Positions 5,627 through 11,548 of a stretch of DNA of 11,548 nucleotides are shown piece by piece. This DNA is from an uncultured Bacilli bacterium. GTDB lineage: Bacteria > Bacillota_I > Bacilli_A > RF39 > UBA660. Position 1 is the first letter of the stretch. Every line of letters begins with the position of its first letter. The DNA is taken from contig CANROR010000032.1 in NCBI GenBank assembly GCA_947632275.1, positions 1-11,548 of the forward strand, given 5' to 3'. Made by a program: the position numbers and the translations under genes. The notes under the pieces were generated by a model, which was not told the origin of the DNA, made no database searches, and saw only the letters and a program-made list of their open reading frames with translations.

Positions 5627-6720
5627 GAGAATTCATTTATAGTCTTATAGAAAAAGGCTTTGGCGTCTTCATATATTTTTAAATAATCATCACAGTTTCC
5701 ATCATAGCATTTTAACTGTTTATTTTCGTTATAATATAAAAAATTTAAAATTATATCATTATTTTTCGATTTAATATAACTTATTTCATCTTCATTATAG
5801 TAAAAACTAACTTTTTCTAATTTATCACCCGTTTTTACGTTATATCTAAAAACGTCAGATGATAAATCAAAATATAATTGATAATTATCTTTATTTTTAA
5901 AATAAACTTTACTATCTTTTATTTGCGTATAACCATTATTGGCTAAATCATACGAAGAAATTTTAATATTTGTTTCATAATATTTTCGTTCATTATCAAC
6001 ATTTATTTTATCATTATAAAATATAGCATTACTGGAAATTACCTTTTTTAAATTTAGCTTTATTTCTTTTTTAGTAAAAATATTATCATCATGTAAGGTT
6101 TCTACTTCTAAATAAAGATTATCCGCTAAATTTTTAACCATTTTAAAATCCAGAGTGTAACCAATAAAATCTTTATAAACCGCATTTTCCAAATCATCTG
6201 ATTCATAAAAATATACTTTTTCTTCATTATTTAAGGTATATAATTTAATTTTAGTACTAACAACATCATCATCTTTACTTTTAATCTCTATATTATTGAT
6301 ATAAATTATGATTTTAGATTTACTTCTAATATAATAACCATTATCAAAGGTAATAATATTTGTATCATCACAATTTATTTCATACATTTCTAAACTATCA
6401 ATCGTAATAAAGAAGTAAGCGGCAAAGAAAATAAACAAAAGTGTAAAAATAATTTTATGCCAATTAGTTTTCACAAATTTCCAAGAATATGACAAACTCA
6501 ATTTAAATCTATTTTCCAAACTACCATCTTTTAAGAAATATTCAATTTTTACATCAAATACTTTACTCATTTCATCGAGAAATTCATAACTTGGATTACT
6601 TTTACCTTGTTCCCATTTTGAAATAGTTTTATCCGAAACATGTAAAAGTTCACCCAAGTCCATTTGAGTCATCTTCTTTTTCTTTCTGAGTTTTGCTATT
6701 TTATCTCCTAAATTGTCCAT
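5617..6720 (-). CDS. Membrane-anchored XRE/HTH_3 transcriptional regulator
   Basis: The protein has 367 residues. Residues 6-60 are a clear XRE-type helix-turn-helix (K-M-T-Q-M-D-L-G-E-L-L-H-V-S-D-K-T-I-S-K, then W-E-Q-G-K-S-N-P). A basic and aromatic linker (71-89) leads to one hydrophobic helix (about 90-107, I-I-F-T-L-L-F-I-F-F-A-A-Y-F-F), then some 255 residues that should lie outside the cell. That outer domain is rich in Asn, Asp, Lys, Tyr and beta-like alternation, with Cys near both ends (C-D-D; C-Y-D-G-N-C). The layout is that of a one-component sensor whose DNA-binding domain is tethered to the membrane. The ribosome site is GGGAAGT (6728-6734) behind an extended -10 promoter, and an inverted repeat at 6783-6808 is a candidate autoregulatory operator. 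The ligand is unknown. Confidence 0.9.
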   Translation of the reverse strand: MDNLGDKIAKLRKKKKMTQMDLGELLHVSDKTISKWEQGKSNPSYEFLDEMSKVFDVKIEYFLKDGSLENRFKLSLSYSWKFVKTNWHKIIFTLLFIFFAAYFFITIDSLEMYEINCDDTNIITFDNGYYIRSKSKIIIYINNIEIKSKDDDVVSTKIKLYTLNNEEKVYFYESDDLENAVYKDFIGYTLDFKMVKNLADNLYLEVETLHDDNIFTKKEIKLNLKKVISSNAIFYNDKINVDNERKYYETNIKISSYDLANNGYTQIKDSKVYFKNKDNYQLYFDLSSDVFRYNVKTGDKLEKVSFYYNEDEISYIKSKNNDIILNFLYYNENKQLKCYDGNCDDYLKIYEDAKAFFYKTINEFSKS

Positions 6721-6740
6721 ATGTATTACTTCCCGAAGAT

Positions 6741-6749
6741 ATTATAGCA
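6741..6749 (-). promoter_or_regulatory. Extended -10 promoter of the XRE gene
   Basis: TGC followed by a perfect TATAAT (6741-6746) gives a strong extended -10 element. No good -35 box is found 17 bp upstream, which is an A-rich stretch. The start would be near 6734, giving a very short leader. Confidence 0.55.
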
Positions 6750-6782
6750 AATCTTAACTTATTTTTTTATAATTTTTGCTTA

Positions 6783-6808
6783 ATTTTTCCCTAATATACG
6801 GGAAAAAT
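6783..6808. promoter_or_regulatory. Operator-like inverted repeat upstream of the XRE gene
   Basis: ATTTTTCCC (6783-6791) and GGGAAAAAT (6800-6808) form a perfect 9-bp dyad with an 8-nt A/T-rich spacer. It sits about 40-60 bp upstream of the regulator's -10 box. U-tracts lie in the 5' arm rather than after the stem, so it is not a terminator in either direction. Its size and position suit a dimeric HTH protein, most simply the product of the adjacent regulator gene. Confidence 0.5.
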
Positions 6809-6857
6809 GCACATTTGGTAAACTTTTATAAATTAAATTTGTTATTTAATATAAACC

Positions 6858-6877
6858 TAAAATGTTAAAACATTTTA
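6858..6877 (-). terminator. Weak AT-rich hairpin at the spoVIF stop
   Basis: TAAAATGTT and AACATTTTA form a 9-bp (8 if the loop is opened) inverted repeat with the TAA stop (6865-6867) at its tip. The 3' arm is U-rich but contains only one G-C pair and is not followed by a clean U-run, so termination would be weak. Confidence 0.35.
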
Positions 6878-7107
6878 TCAACATTCTTAGGCACTTTATC
6901 CTTAACTATTTTCTCAATTATTTTATCACTTTGTTCTTTAGATACTTTTTTCCCCGTCATTTTACTTAAAGTATCGATAACTTCTCTTAAAGTTGCCTCA
7001 TCCTTCATATTTCCATTTTGTAATTTTTCGGCCAGAGCAAAAATAGTTTCTTTGTTAACATTAGTTTTTTTCTCTACCTTTTTAAAAAAATCATCACCAA
7101 ATTTCAT
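6865..7107 (-). CDS. spoVIF: SpoVIF-like sporulation protein
   Basis: This 80-aa soluble protein matches the stage VI sporulation protein F pattern as I know it: D-D-F-F ... K-K-T-N-V at residues 5-17, I-F-A-L-A with N-x-N-M-K-D-E at 22-38, then R-x-V-I ... K-x-V-S-K-E-Q-x-D-K-I and a closing K-V-P-K-N-V-D-K-M. In Bacillus, SpoVIF (YjcC) acts late in the mother cell, supporting GerE-dependent coat gene expression and coat assembly. The family call is from pattern recognition, not a search. An AGGAGG site lies six bases before the ATG. It follows der by 42 bases, with a promoter-like sequence in the gap. That places a late sporulation gene directly behind a ribosome-assembly gene, a few genes away from spoIVA. 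Confidence 0.78.
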   Translation of the reverse strand: MKFGDDFFKKVEKKTNVNKETIFALAEKLQNGNMKDEATLREVIDTLSKMTGKKVSKEQSDKIIEKIVKDKVPKNVDKMF

Positions 7108-7123
7108 ATGTTCCTCCTAGAAC

Positions 7124-7153
7124 ATTATATGAATTGGTCATGATTTTTGTTAA
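7124..7153 (-). promoter_or_regulatory. Promoter candidate for spoVIF (sigma-A or sigma-E type)
   Basis: TTAACA (7148-7153), 18 bp, and TATAAT (7124-7129) fit sigma-A. The overlapping CATATAAT (7124-7131) also fits seven of eight positions of the sigma-E -10 consensus CATACAAT, though the matching -35 is weak. The element overlaps the der stop codon. Sporulation timing would favour the second reading. Confidence 0.45.
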
Positions 7154-8457
7154 TCTTCATTTTTATTTTTAAATTGAATTATAATTGGCGTCCCGGTTAA
7201 ATCGATGTTAGCTCTAATTTGATTTTCTAAATATCTTTTATAACTGAAATGAACTAAATTTTTGTTATTAACTTGAAAAGTAAATTTCGGAGGTCGCGTG
7301 TCCGTTTGACTTACAAAATAAATTTTTAATCTTTTACCTTTATAAGATGGAGCTTCATGAATACTTACGGCTTCCATAATAATATCGTTTAAGACCGAAG
7401 TTTTAATTTCTTTATTATGATTTTCATAAGCTAAAATAATCTCGGGCATTAACGTATGCATTCTTTTTTTGGTTTTAGCGCTTAAGAAAACGACATTAAT
7501 ATAAGGTAAAAATTGAAACTCATTTTCAATCAATAATTTCCATTTTTTTATTTCTTGGTCGGGATTAGCAACCGTATCCCATTTATTAACGGCAATAACC
7601 ATGGCTTTACCGGCTTCTATGGCATAATGGGCAATATGTTTATCATGTTCAATAATGCCGGATTCGGCATCAATTACTAACACGCAAACATCACTGCGAT
7701 CAATTGCTTTTAGACTACGTAGTAATGAATATCTTTCAACTTCTTCATAAATGCGGCCTTTTTTGCGCATTCCCGCGGTATCAATTGCTATAAAATCTTG
7801 ATTATTATATTTAAATTTAGTATCGACGGCATCGCGAGTCGTCCCCGCGATATCACTAACAATGGCTCTTTCTTCATTAAGTAAAGCATTAATTAAACTA
7901 CTTTTACCAACATTAGGGCGGCCAATAAAAGAAAATTTGATATTATCATCTTCTTCTATCTTTTCACTTTCAGGAAAATCCTTGGTAATTAAATTTAAAA
8001 GTTCTTTAAAACCTTTATTATGTTCGGCACTAACCGGTAAAATATCTGAGAAACCTAATTCATAAAAATTATAAATATTTTCATTACGTTTTTCATTATC
8101 AATTTTATTAACAACCACGATTACTGGTTTACCAGATTTATGAAGTAAATTACTAATATGTAAATCCGCGGCATCTAAATCACTTAAGCCATCAACGACA
8201 AAAAGAATGGTATCAGCCTCATCAATTGCTAACTCAGCTTGAGCTAAAATATCTTGGTCAAAATTATTATCGCCCAGTAAAATACCTCCGGTATCAATTA
8301 AATGAAATTTTTTATTTTGATATTCGACAGTTCCATAGATGCGATCTCTCGTGACCCCGGGCGTATCAAAAATAATCGCTTTTTTTTCTTTAATTAAGCG
8401 ATTAAATATACTACTTTTACCGACATTTGGTTTTCCAATTAAACATATTGTCTTCAT
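7150..8457 (-). CDS. der: Ribosome biogenesis GTPase Der (EngA)
   Basis: Der is an essential cytoplasmic GTPase with two G domains in tandem that assists late assembly of the 50S ribosomal subunit. Its 435 aa are the usual length. G domain 1 has G-K-P-N-V-G-K-S (8-15), D-T-P-G-V-T-R (31-37), D-T-G-G (55-58) and N-K-I-D (117-120). G domain 2 has G-R-P-N-V-G-K-S (179-186), G-T-T-R-D (205-209), D-T-A-G (226-229) and N-K-W-D (291-294). The last 85 or so residues form the KH-like domain. GGGGG at 8462-8466 serves as ribosome site with a short spacing. It follows the prepilin-like gene by 11 bases and engB before that, so the three form an operon. In Bacillus, der (engA) also lies upstream of spoIVA and hbs. 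Confidence 0.98.
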   Translation of the reverse strand: MKTICLIGKPNVGKSSIFNRLIKEKKAIIFDTPGVTRDRIYGTVEYQNKKFHLIDTGGILLGDNNFDQDILAQAELAIDEADTILFVVDGLSDLDAADLHISNLLHKSGKPVIVVVNKIDNEKRNENIYNFYELGFSDILPVSAEHNKGFKELLNLITKDFPESEKIEEDDNIKFSFIGRPNVGKSSLINALLNEERAIVSDIAGTTRDAVDTKFKYNNQDFIAIDTAGMRKKGRIYEEVERYSLLRSLKAIDRSDVCVLVIDAESGIIEHDKHIAHYAIEAGKAMVIAVNKWDTVANPDQEIKKWKLLIENEFQFLPYINVVFLSAKTKKRMHTLMPEIILAYENHNKEIKTSVLNDIIMEAVSIHEAPSYKGKRLKIYFVSQTDTRPPKFTFQVNNKNLVHFSYKRYLENQIRANIDLTGTPIIIQFKNKNED

Positions 8458-8468
8458 ATATCCCCCAT

Positions 8469-8888
8469 TTAGTTACATACTTCATCATTACTTGGCATAC
8501 AAGTTACTTTGGCATATAACCGATTATTCATGCGATAAACCGTAACTTCATCTAAAGCCATATCTTTACCCGTCACATCATTATAAAATTTATTATCCCG
8601 ATCTTTAGATTCTAATTCTTGTTTATCTAAAAGTTCTTGAACCGTTAATGTTTTACAACGATCGTAACTTCCTTCAATATTAGCACAATCTTCACTATTA
8701 AGACTAACATTATTATTTTGCACATAATTAACAGCCGCCGTAATTATATTATTTTTTTTATCTTCCAACATATTTTCTTTCGCATTATTTAATGCTCCAC
8801 TTATACTCGTGGTAGCAATAATCGTAATTAAACCTAATATAACAATAACCGCTAATAGCTCTGTTAAAGTAAACCCTTTTTTATTCAT
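8469..8888 (-). CDS. Type IV prepilin-like protein
   Basis: The product begins M-N-K-K-G-F-T-L-T-E: basic leader, G|F cleavage site for prepilin peptidase and Glu at +5, followed by a hydrophobic helix (L-L-A-V-I-V-I-L-G-L-I-T-I-I-A) that packs into the pilus or pseudopilus core. It totals 139 aa from ATG 8888. An ATG three codons earlier (8897) overlaps the engB stop as ATGA, but AGGA at 8897-8900 is eight bases from the inner ATG and directly abuts the outer one, so the inner start is chosen. The globular part has four Cys in two pairs (C-A-N ... D-R-C and T-C-M ... V-C), suggesting two disulfide loops outside the cell. It resembles ComGC-like major pseudopilins at the N-terminus only. No pilus assembly ATPase or peptidase is in the window. 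Confidence 0.88.
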   Translation of the reverse strand: MNKKGFTLTELLAVIVILGLITIIATTSISGALNNAKENMLEDKKNNIITAAVNYVQNNNVSLNSEDCANIEGSYDRCKTLTVQELLDKQELESKDRDNKFYNDVTGKDMALDEVTVYRMNNRLYAKVTCMPSNDEVCN

Positions 8889-8893
8889 ATATT

Positions 8894-9475
8894 TCATCCT
8901 ATCTTTTTTTCAATTATACTTAGTATTTCACTTCTTCCCTTTTTCGTAATCGTCGAAAAAGTTATTATTTCTTCTTCATTACATTTTAAAGTTTCTCTAA
9001 TTAATTTATTTTGTTTTTCGCGATTATTTTTACTTATTTTGTCATATTTAGTAGCCACAATCGTAATATCTAAATTATAATATTTTAAAAATTCATACAT
9101 CAAGCAATCATCTTCCGTTGGTTTATGGCGATAATCAATAAGTAAAAAAACATGTTTTAAATTATCTCTATTTTTTAAATATTCTTCGATCATTAAACCG
9201 AATTTTTTTTGACGATCATGACTAACAGTTGCATAACCATAACCAGGAACATCAACCAAATAAAACATATTATTAATTAAATAAAAGTTTAATGTTTGGG
9301 TTTTCCCAGGTTTCGAACTAGTCCGGGCAAAATTTTTTCTTTCAATTAAAGTATTGATAAAACTACTTTTACCAACATTACTTCGCCCAACAAGTAAAAA
9401 TTCGGCATGTCTATCTGTTGGATATTGACTTTGTCTTACCGCTATAATTGGTTCATTCACACTATTAATTTGCAT
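8894..9475 (-). CDS. engB: Ribosome biogenesis GTP-binding protein EngB (YsxC/YihA)
   Basis: EngB is a small single-domain GTPase needed for 50S assembly in Bacillus. The 193 aa agree with the family. G-R-S-N-V-G-K-S (30-37) is the P-loop, K-P-G-K-T-Q-T (55-61) switch I with the G2 Thr, D-V-P-G-Y-G (75-80) the G3, T-K-Y-D (142-145) the G4 and F-S-T (about 173-175) the G5 region. The ribosome site is weak (GGTGAT), but a strong promoter lies just upstream. The stop is TGA and the prepilin-like gene starts right after it, so engB leads an operon that also holds der. In Bacillus engB (ysxC) lies elsewhere, after lonA; here the two 50S-assembly GTPases are joined. Confidence 0.96.
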   Translation of the reverse strand: MQINSVNEPIIAVRQSQYPTDRHAEFLLVGRSNVGKSSFINTLIERKNFARTSSKPGKTQTLNFYLINNMFYLVDVPGYGYATVSHDRQKKFGLMIEEYLKNRDNLKHVFLLIDYRHKPTEDDCLMYEFLKYYNLDITIVATKYDKISKNNREKQNKLIRETLKCNEEEIITFSTITKKGRSEILSIIEKKIG

Positions 9476-9492
9476 AATGCATCACCACGTTT

Positions 9493-9521
9493 ATTATATA
9501 TTAATACAGGAAAAAAAGCAA
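9493..9521 (-). promoter_or_regulatory. Promoter of the engB-prepilin-der operon
   Basis: TTGCTT (9516-9521), 17 bp, and TATAAT (9493-9498) on the minus strand. The expected start near 9486 gives a leader of only about ten bases. It lies in the 90-bp divergent gap with the plus-strand gene at 9566; no equally clear promoter is seen for that gene. Confidence 0.65.
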
Positions 9522-9565
9522 ATTTGTCCATTTAAGTTAATAAAATTAAATAAGGAGGGATAACT

Positions 9566-9922
9566 ATGCAAGAAGATAAGTTCCCTCCTAACACGAATCC
9601 ACATGTTTTTACTTTAATTGCCGTGGCGGTTGGTTATGCTTGTGTTGGTGATTTTAATGCTAATGAACAAAACTCCATTGGCAACTGGATTATTATGGTT
9701 GGCCAATATGTTCTAACGCATGCGGCTCAACAACAATTAATTGAATCACGAATTGAAAATTCCAATATAAATATTAATAGTAAAAAAGCCAAAGCCGGTG
9801 GTTCAGTTTACACCGACAATGACCAAAATAAAAGTAATCAAAATCAACGAAGTGAAGTTGATATGCTTCTTGAAGCCGTCAAAAGAATGCAAGATGAACT
9901 AGAAAAAATGAAAAAAAATTAA
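9566..9922 (+). CDS. Small membrane-associated protein, function unknown
   Basis: This 118-aa protein is the only plus-strand gene here. AAGGAGG at 9552-9558 lies seven bases before the ATG. Residues 13-30 (V-F-T-L-I-A-V-A-V-G-Y-A-C-V) and 37-52 (S-I-G-N-W-I-I-M-V-G-Q-Y-V-L) are two hydrophobic segments linked by a polar D-F-N-A-N-E-Q turn, suggesting a hairpin in the membrane or a tightly packed helical pair. A Q-Q-Q-L-I-E-S-R-I helix follows, then a polar, Asn/Ser/Lys-rich linker and a C-terminal coiled coil (about 96-117, with L and M at heptad spacing). No known family is recognised. The gene diverges from the engB operon and converges on the GLUG protein gene, with 3 bp between the stops and no visible terminator. 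Confidence 0.85.
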   Translation: MQEDKFPPNTNPHVFTLIAVAVGYACVGDFNANEQNSIGNWIIMVGQYVLTHAAQQQLIESRIENSNININSKKAKAGGSVYTDNDQNKSNQNQRSEVDMLLEAVKRMQDELEKMKKN

Positions 9923-9925
9923 ATT

Positions 9926-11548
9926 CTATTCATTTATTAATGTCGGATAATCATCACTACCTAAAGTCCATTTACTTAAAGTATATCCTTTTAATGATGG
10001 ATCTATTTCGGTTAAATTAATATTTTCAATATTTTTATTTAATTCATCTACAAATGATTGATTTTTAATTTCATTTAAAGCCTTTGAACTTATACCTTCA
10101 AAACTATTTTTACCAGATTCACTATTGTAATAGGTATTATTTATTTGATAATTTTCATAAAAACCAATCCAATTTAATACTCCATTTCCATTATTCATTA
10201 TTGTATTACCATTATAAATATTATTAAAATAGAACATTTTAGGAAATTTTCTTTCACTACTATCATTATTTCCATAATTATTCATTAATCCACTTCGTAC
10301 ACATTCTGTTTCCTCTATATTACCTATATTATAAGAATTAAGCAATATCACGCTAGGGTGATAATTAGTAACAATTAAACCTGCTGCAGAATCTTGATTT
10401 GTTTCTCCTTTTCTTCCTCCATAAATATTTCCGGTATTATATGAATTTAATATTATTGTTTTGCAATCTCTGAGGGTAGAAACTAATCCAGTTATTTCTG
10501 CTCCCCAAACTCCAGTATCTGGGCCATTATATATATTACCAGTATTATAGGAACCATCAATAATTACACTTTTTCCTGTGCCACTTATAAGGCCACTTGA
10601 ACGATTGCCACCTTTTATATTTCCCGTATTGTATGCTTTTGTTATTATCATTTGTTCAGCTTTATAACCGTATCCTATTAAACCACCTATAAACATTTGT
10701 TTATTATTACCATTATTAAAATGGCTAGATGATTCTGGATAACTGTCTTTTAAATTTGATAAATTTCCCTTATTATAAACATTTGTCATCTTAATTAATT
10801 TGGAACTTGATACAATGTTGCCAATAATTCCTCCCATTCTTAGATTAATTTCATTTTGGGTATTTACATCAATATTTCCTTCATTGCCAGCGTTTTCTAT
10901 TATTGTTGAACCATAAGTATTACCTATTAAGCCACCTATATTAGGTTCAAAATTTGTACTATTAGTACATAATATTGCATTTTTATTATAAACTTCATAA
11001 AGACTTATTTCATCATTATCATTTGTTCCTGAACCGATTATTCCCCCAACAATAGTTCCACCAGTAATTTGTTCTTCGTTTGATACCTTATTCAAGGTAA
11101 TTATTCCACTTGCACTACCAATAAAACCACCAATAATACTATTATCTTCATTAGATTCAATACTTACTTTATTTTGAACATTACTAATACTTATATTATT
11201 ACCAGAACCTATGATTCCTCCAATTTTAGCGTTAGTTTTAGAACTAATAATTTTACCACTTAAACCAAAATTATTAACGTTAGCATTTTGGACATAACCA
11301 AATAGTCCAACATAATTATTTTTACTATTGTTAATATATAAATTACTAATTGTGTGATTTCCGCCATCAAAATTACCCCTAAATGAATTAGCTTCACTAC
11401 TTCCAATTGGTTTAAATCCTGTTCCAGTTGTTAACTCGGTAATTAAAGGATCGTTATTACTATTGCCATTAATATCCCCAAAATCGGTTCGGGTCGAATC
11501 TTCATAATCTTCTTCATTAGCAAAATCTAAATTCTTAGTTAATACTAT
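9926..11548 (-). CDS. GLUG-repeat surface protein (5' end outside the window)
   Basis: The frame is open without interruption from the right edge to a TAG at 9926-9928, giving the C-terminal 540 residues. A TTG at 11093-11095 is internal, not a start. Near the top of the visible part is the hallmark opening F-K-P-I-G, F-R-G-N-F-D-G-G-N-H-T-I-S-N-L-Y-I and Y-V-G-L-F-G, typical of GLUG-motif proteins. Below it come many degenerate units of about 30-45 residues built as G-G-x-I-G ... x-x-Y-N-x-G-N-I, expected to form a beta-solenoid. The end, W-T-L-G-S-D-D-Y-P-T-L, is the common closing motif of such domains. No LPXTG or membrane tail follows, so attachment must lie in the missing N-terminal part or the protein is released. 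Likely role is adhesion or surface structure (inference). Confidence 0.88.
   Translation of the reverse strand: MVLTKNLDFANEEDYEDSTRTDFGDINGNSNNDPLITELTTGTGFKPIGSSEANSFRGNFDGGNHTISNLYINNSKNNYVGLFGYVQNANVNNFGLSGKIISSKTNAKIGGIIGSGNNISISNVQNKVSIESNEDNSIIGGFIGSASGIITLNKVSNEEQITGGTIVGGIIGSGTNDNDEISLYEVYNKNAILCTNSTNFEPNIGGLIGNTYGSTIIENAGNEGNIDVNTQNEINLRMGGIIGNIVSSSKLIKMTNVYNKGNLSNLKDSYPESSSHFNNGNNKQMFIGGLIGYGYKAEQMIITKAYNTGNIKGGNRSSGLISGTGKSVIIDGSYNTGNIYNGPDTGVWGAEITGLVSTLRDCKTIILNSYNTGNIYGGRKGETNQDSAAGLIVTNYHPSVILLNSYNIGNIEETECVRSGLMNNYGNNDSSERKFPKMFYFNNIYNGNTIMNNGNGVLNWIGFYENYQINNTYYNSESGKNSFEGISSKALNEIKNQSFVDELNKNIENINLTEIDPSLKGYTLSKWTLGSDDYPTLINE

Noticed and set aside
7862..8545. Two plus-strand open frames (7862-8065 and 8339-8545) opposite der and the prepilin gene
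   Set aside because: Both are shadows of strongly conserved GTPase or prepilin coding sequence and lack ribosome sites.
9530..9565. Promoter for the plus-strand gene from TTGTCC or TAAAAT elements
   Set aside because: The possible -10 boxes place the start inside or next to the ribosome site and lack a properly spaced -35, so nothing firm can be called in this A/T-rich DNA.
11093..11095. TTG as the start of the GLUG protein
   Set aside because: The frame continues open upstream to the window edge with typical GLUG sequence, so this is an internal Leu codon.

Overview
This is an AT-rich window from a low-GC, spore-forming Bacillota, most likely an uncultured gut member of the Bacilli (RF39/Erysipelotrichia-like). 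The inference rests on base composition, strong AGGAGG-type ribosome sites, sigma-A-type promoters, two sporulation proteins (SpoIVA and a SpoVIF-like protein), and envelope proteins of a style I associate with such genomes. UGA is used as a normal stop (engB ends in TGA), so this is not a Mycoplasma-type code. All genes but one lie on the minus strand, so biological reading order runs from right to left.

Right edge (11548 to 9926): the C-terminal 540 residues of a large GLUG-repeat surface protein whose start lies outside the window. A small plus-strand gene (9566-9922) converges on it with only 3 bp between the stops. A divergent promoter region then separates that gene from a minus-strand housekeeping cluster: engB (ribosome-assembly GTPase), a type IV prepilin-like protein, der (double GTPase for 50S assembly) and a spoVIF-like gene. 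Next come a membrane-anchored XRE regulator with an operator-like dyad upstream, a secreted protein of unknown function, an unlisted 40-codon ORF with an excellent ribosome site, and spoIVA. These are followed by an HExxH zincin, a membrane-anchored extracellular protein and hup (HU). The first 30 bases hold the start of another prepilin-like gene with its own promoter.

The der ... spoIVA ... hup order matches the arrangement around engA/der, spoIVA and hbs in Bacillus, here interrupted by envelope and regulatory genes. The most informative discovery is a decayed tandem duplication between spoIVA and hup. A 3' fragment of spoIVA (with an in-frame TGA and a 12-nt deletion, but a preserved terminator) lies downstream of the zincin gene. 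A 3' fragment of the zincin gene lies just downstream of the 425-aa envelope gene. The simplest reading is that spoIVA-3'end plus zincin was duplicated at a TTCTTGA microhomology, and the second zincin copy was later replaced or disrupted by the envelope gene.

Other points of note are stop codons buried in terminator hairpins, a possibly leaderless zincin transcript, and start corrections for three genes. No tRNA, rRNA, CRISPR array or insertion sequence was seen.
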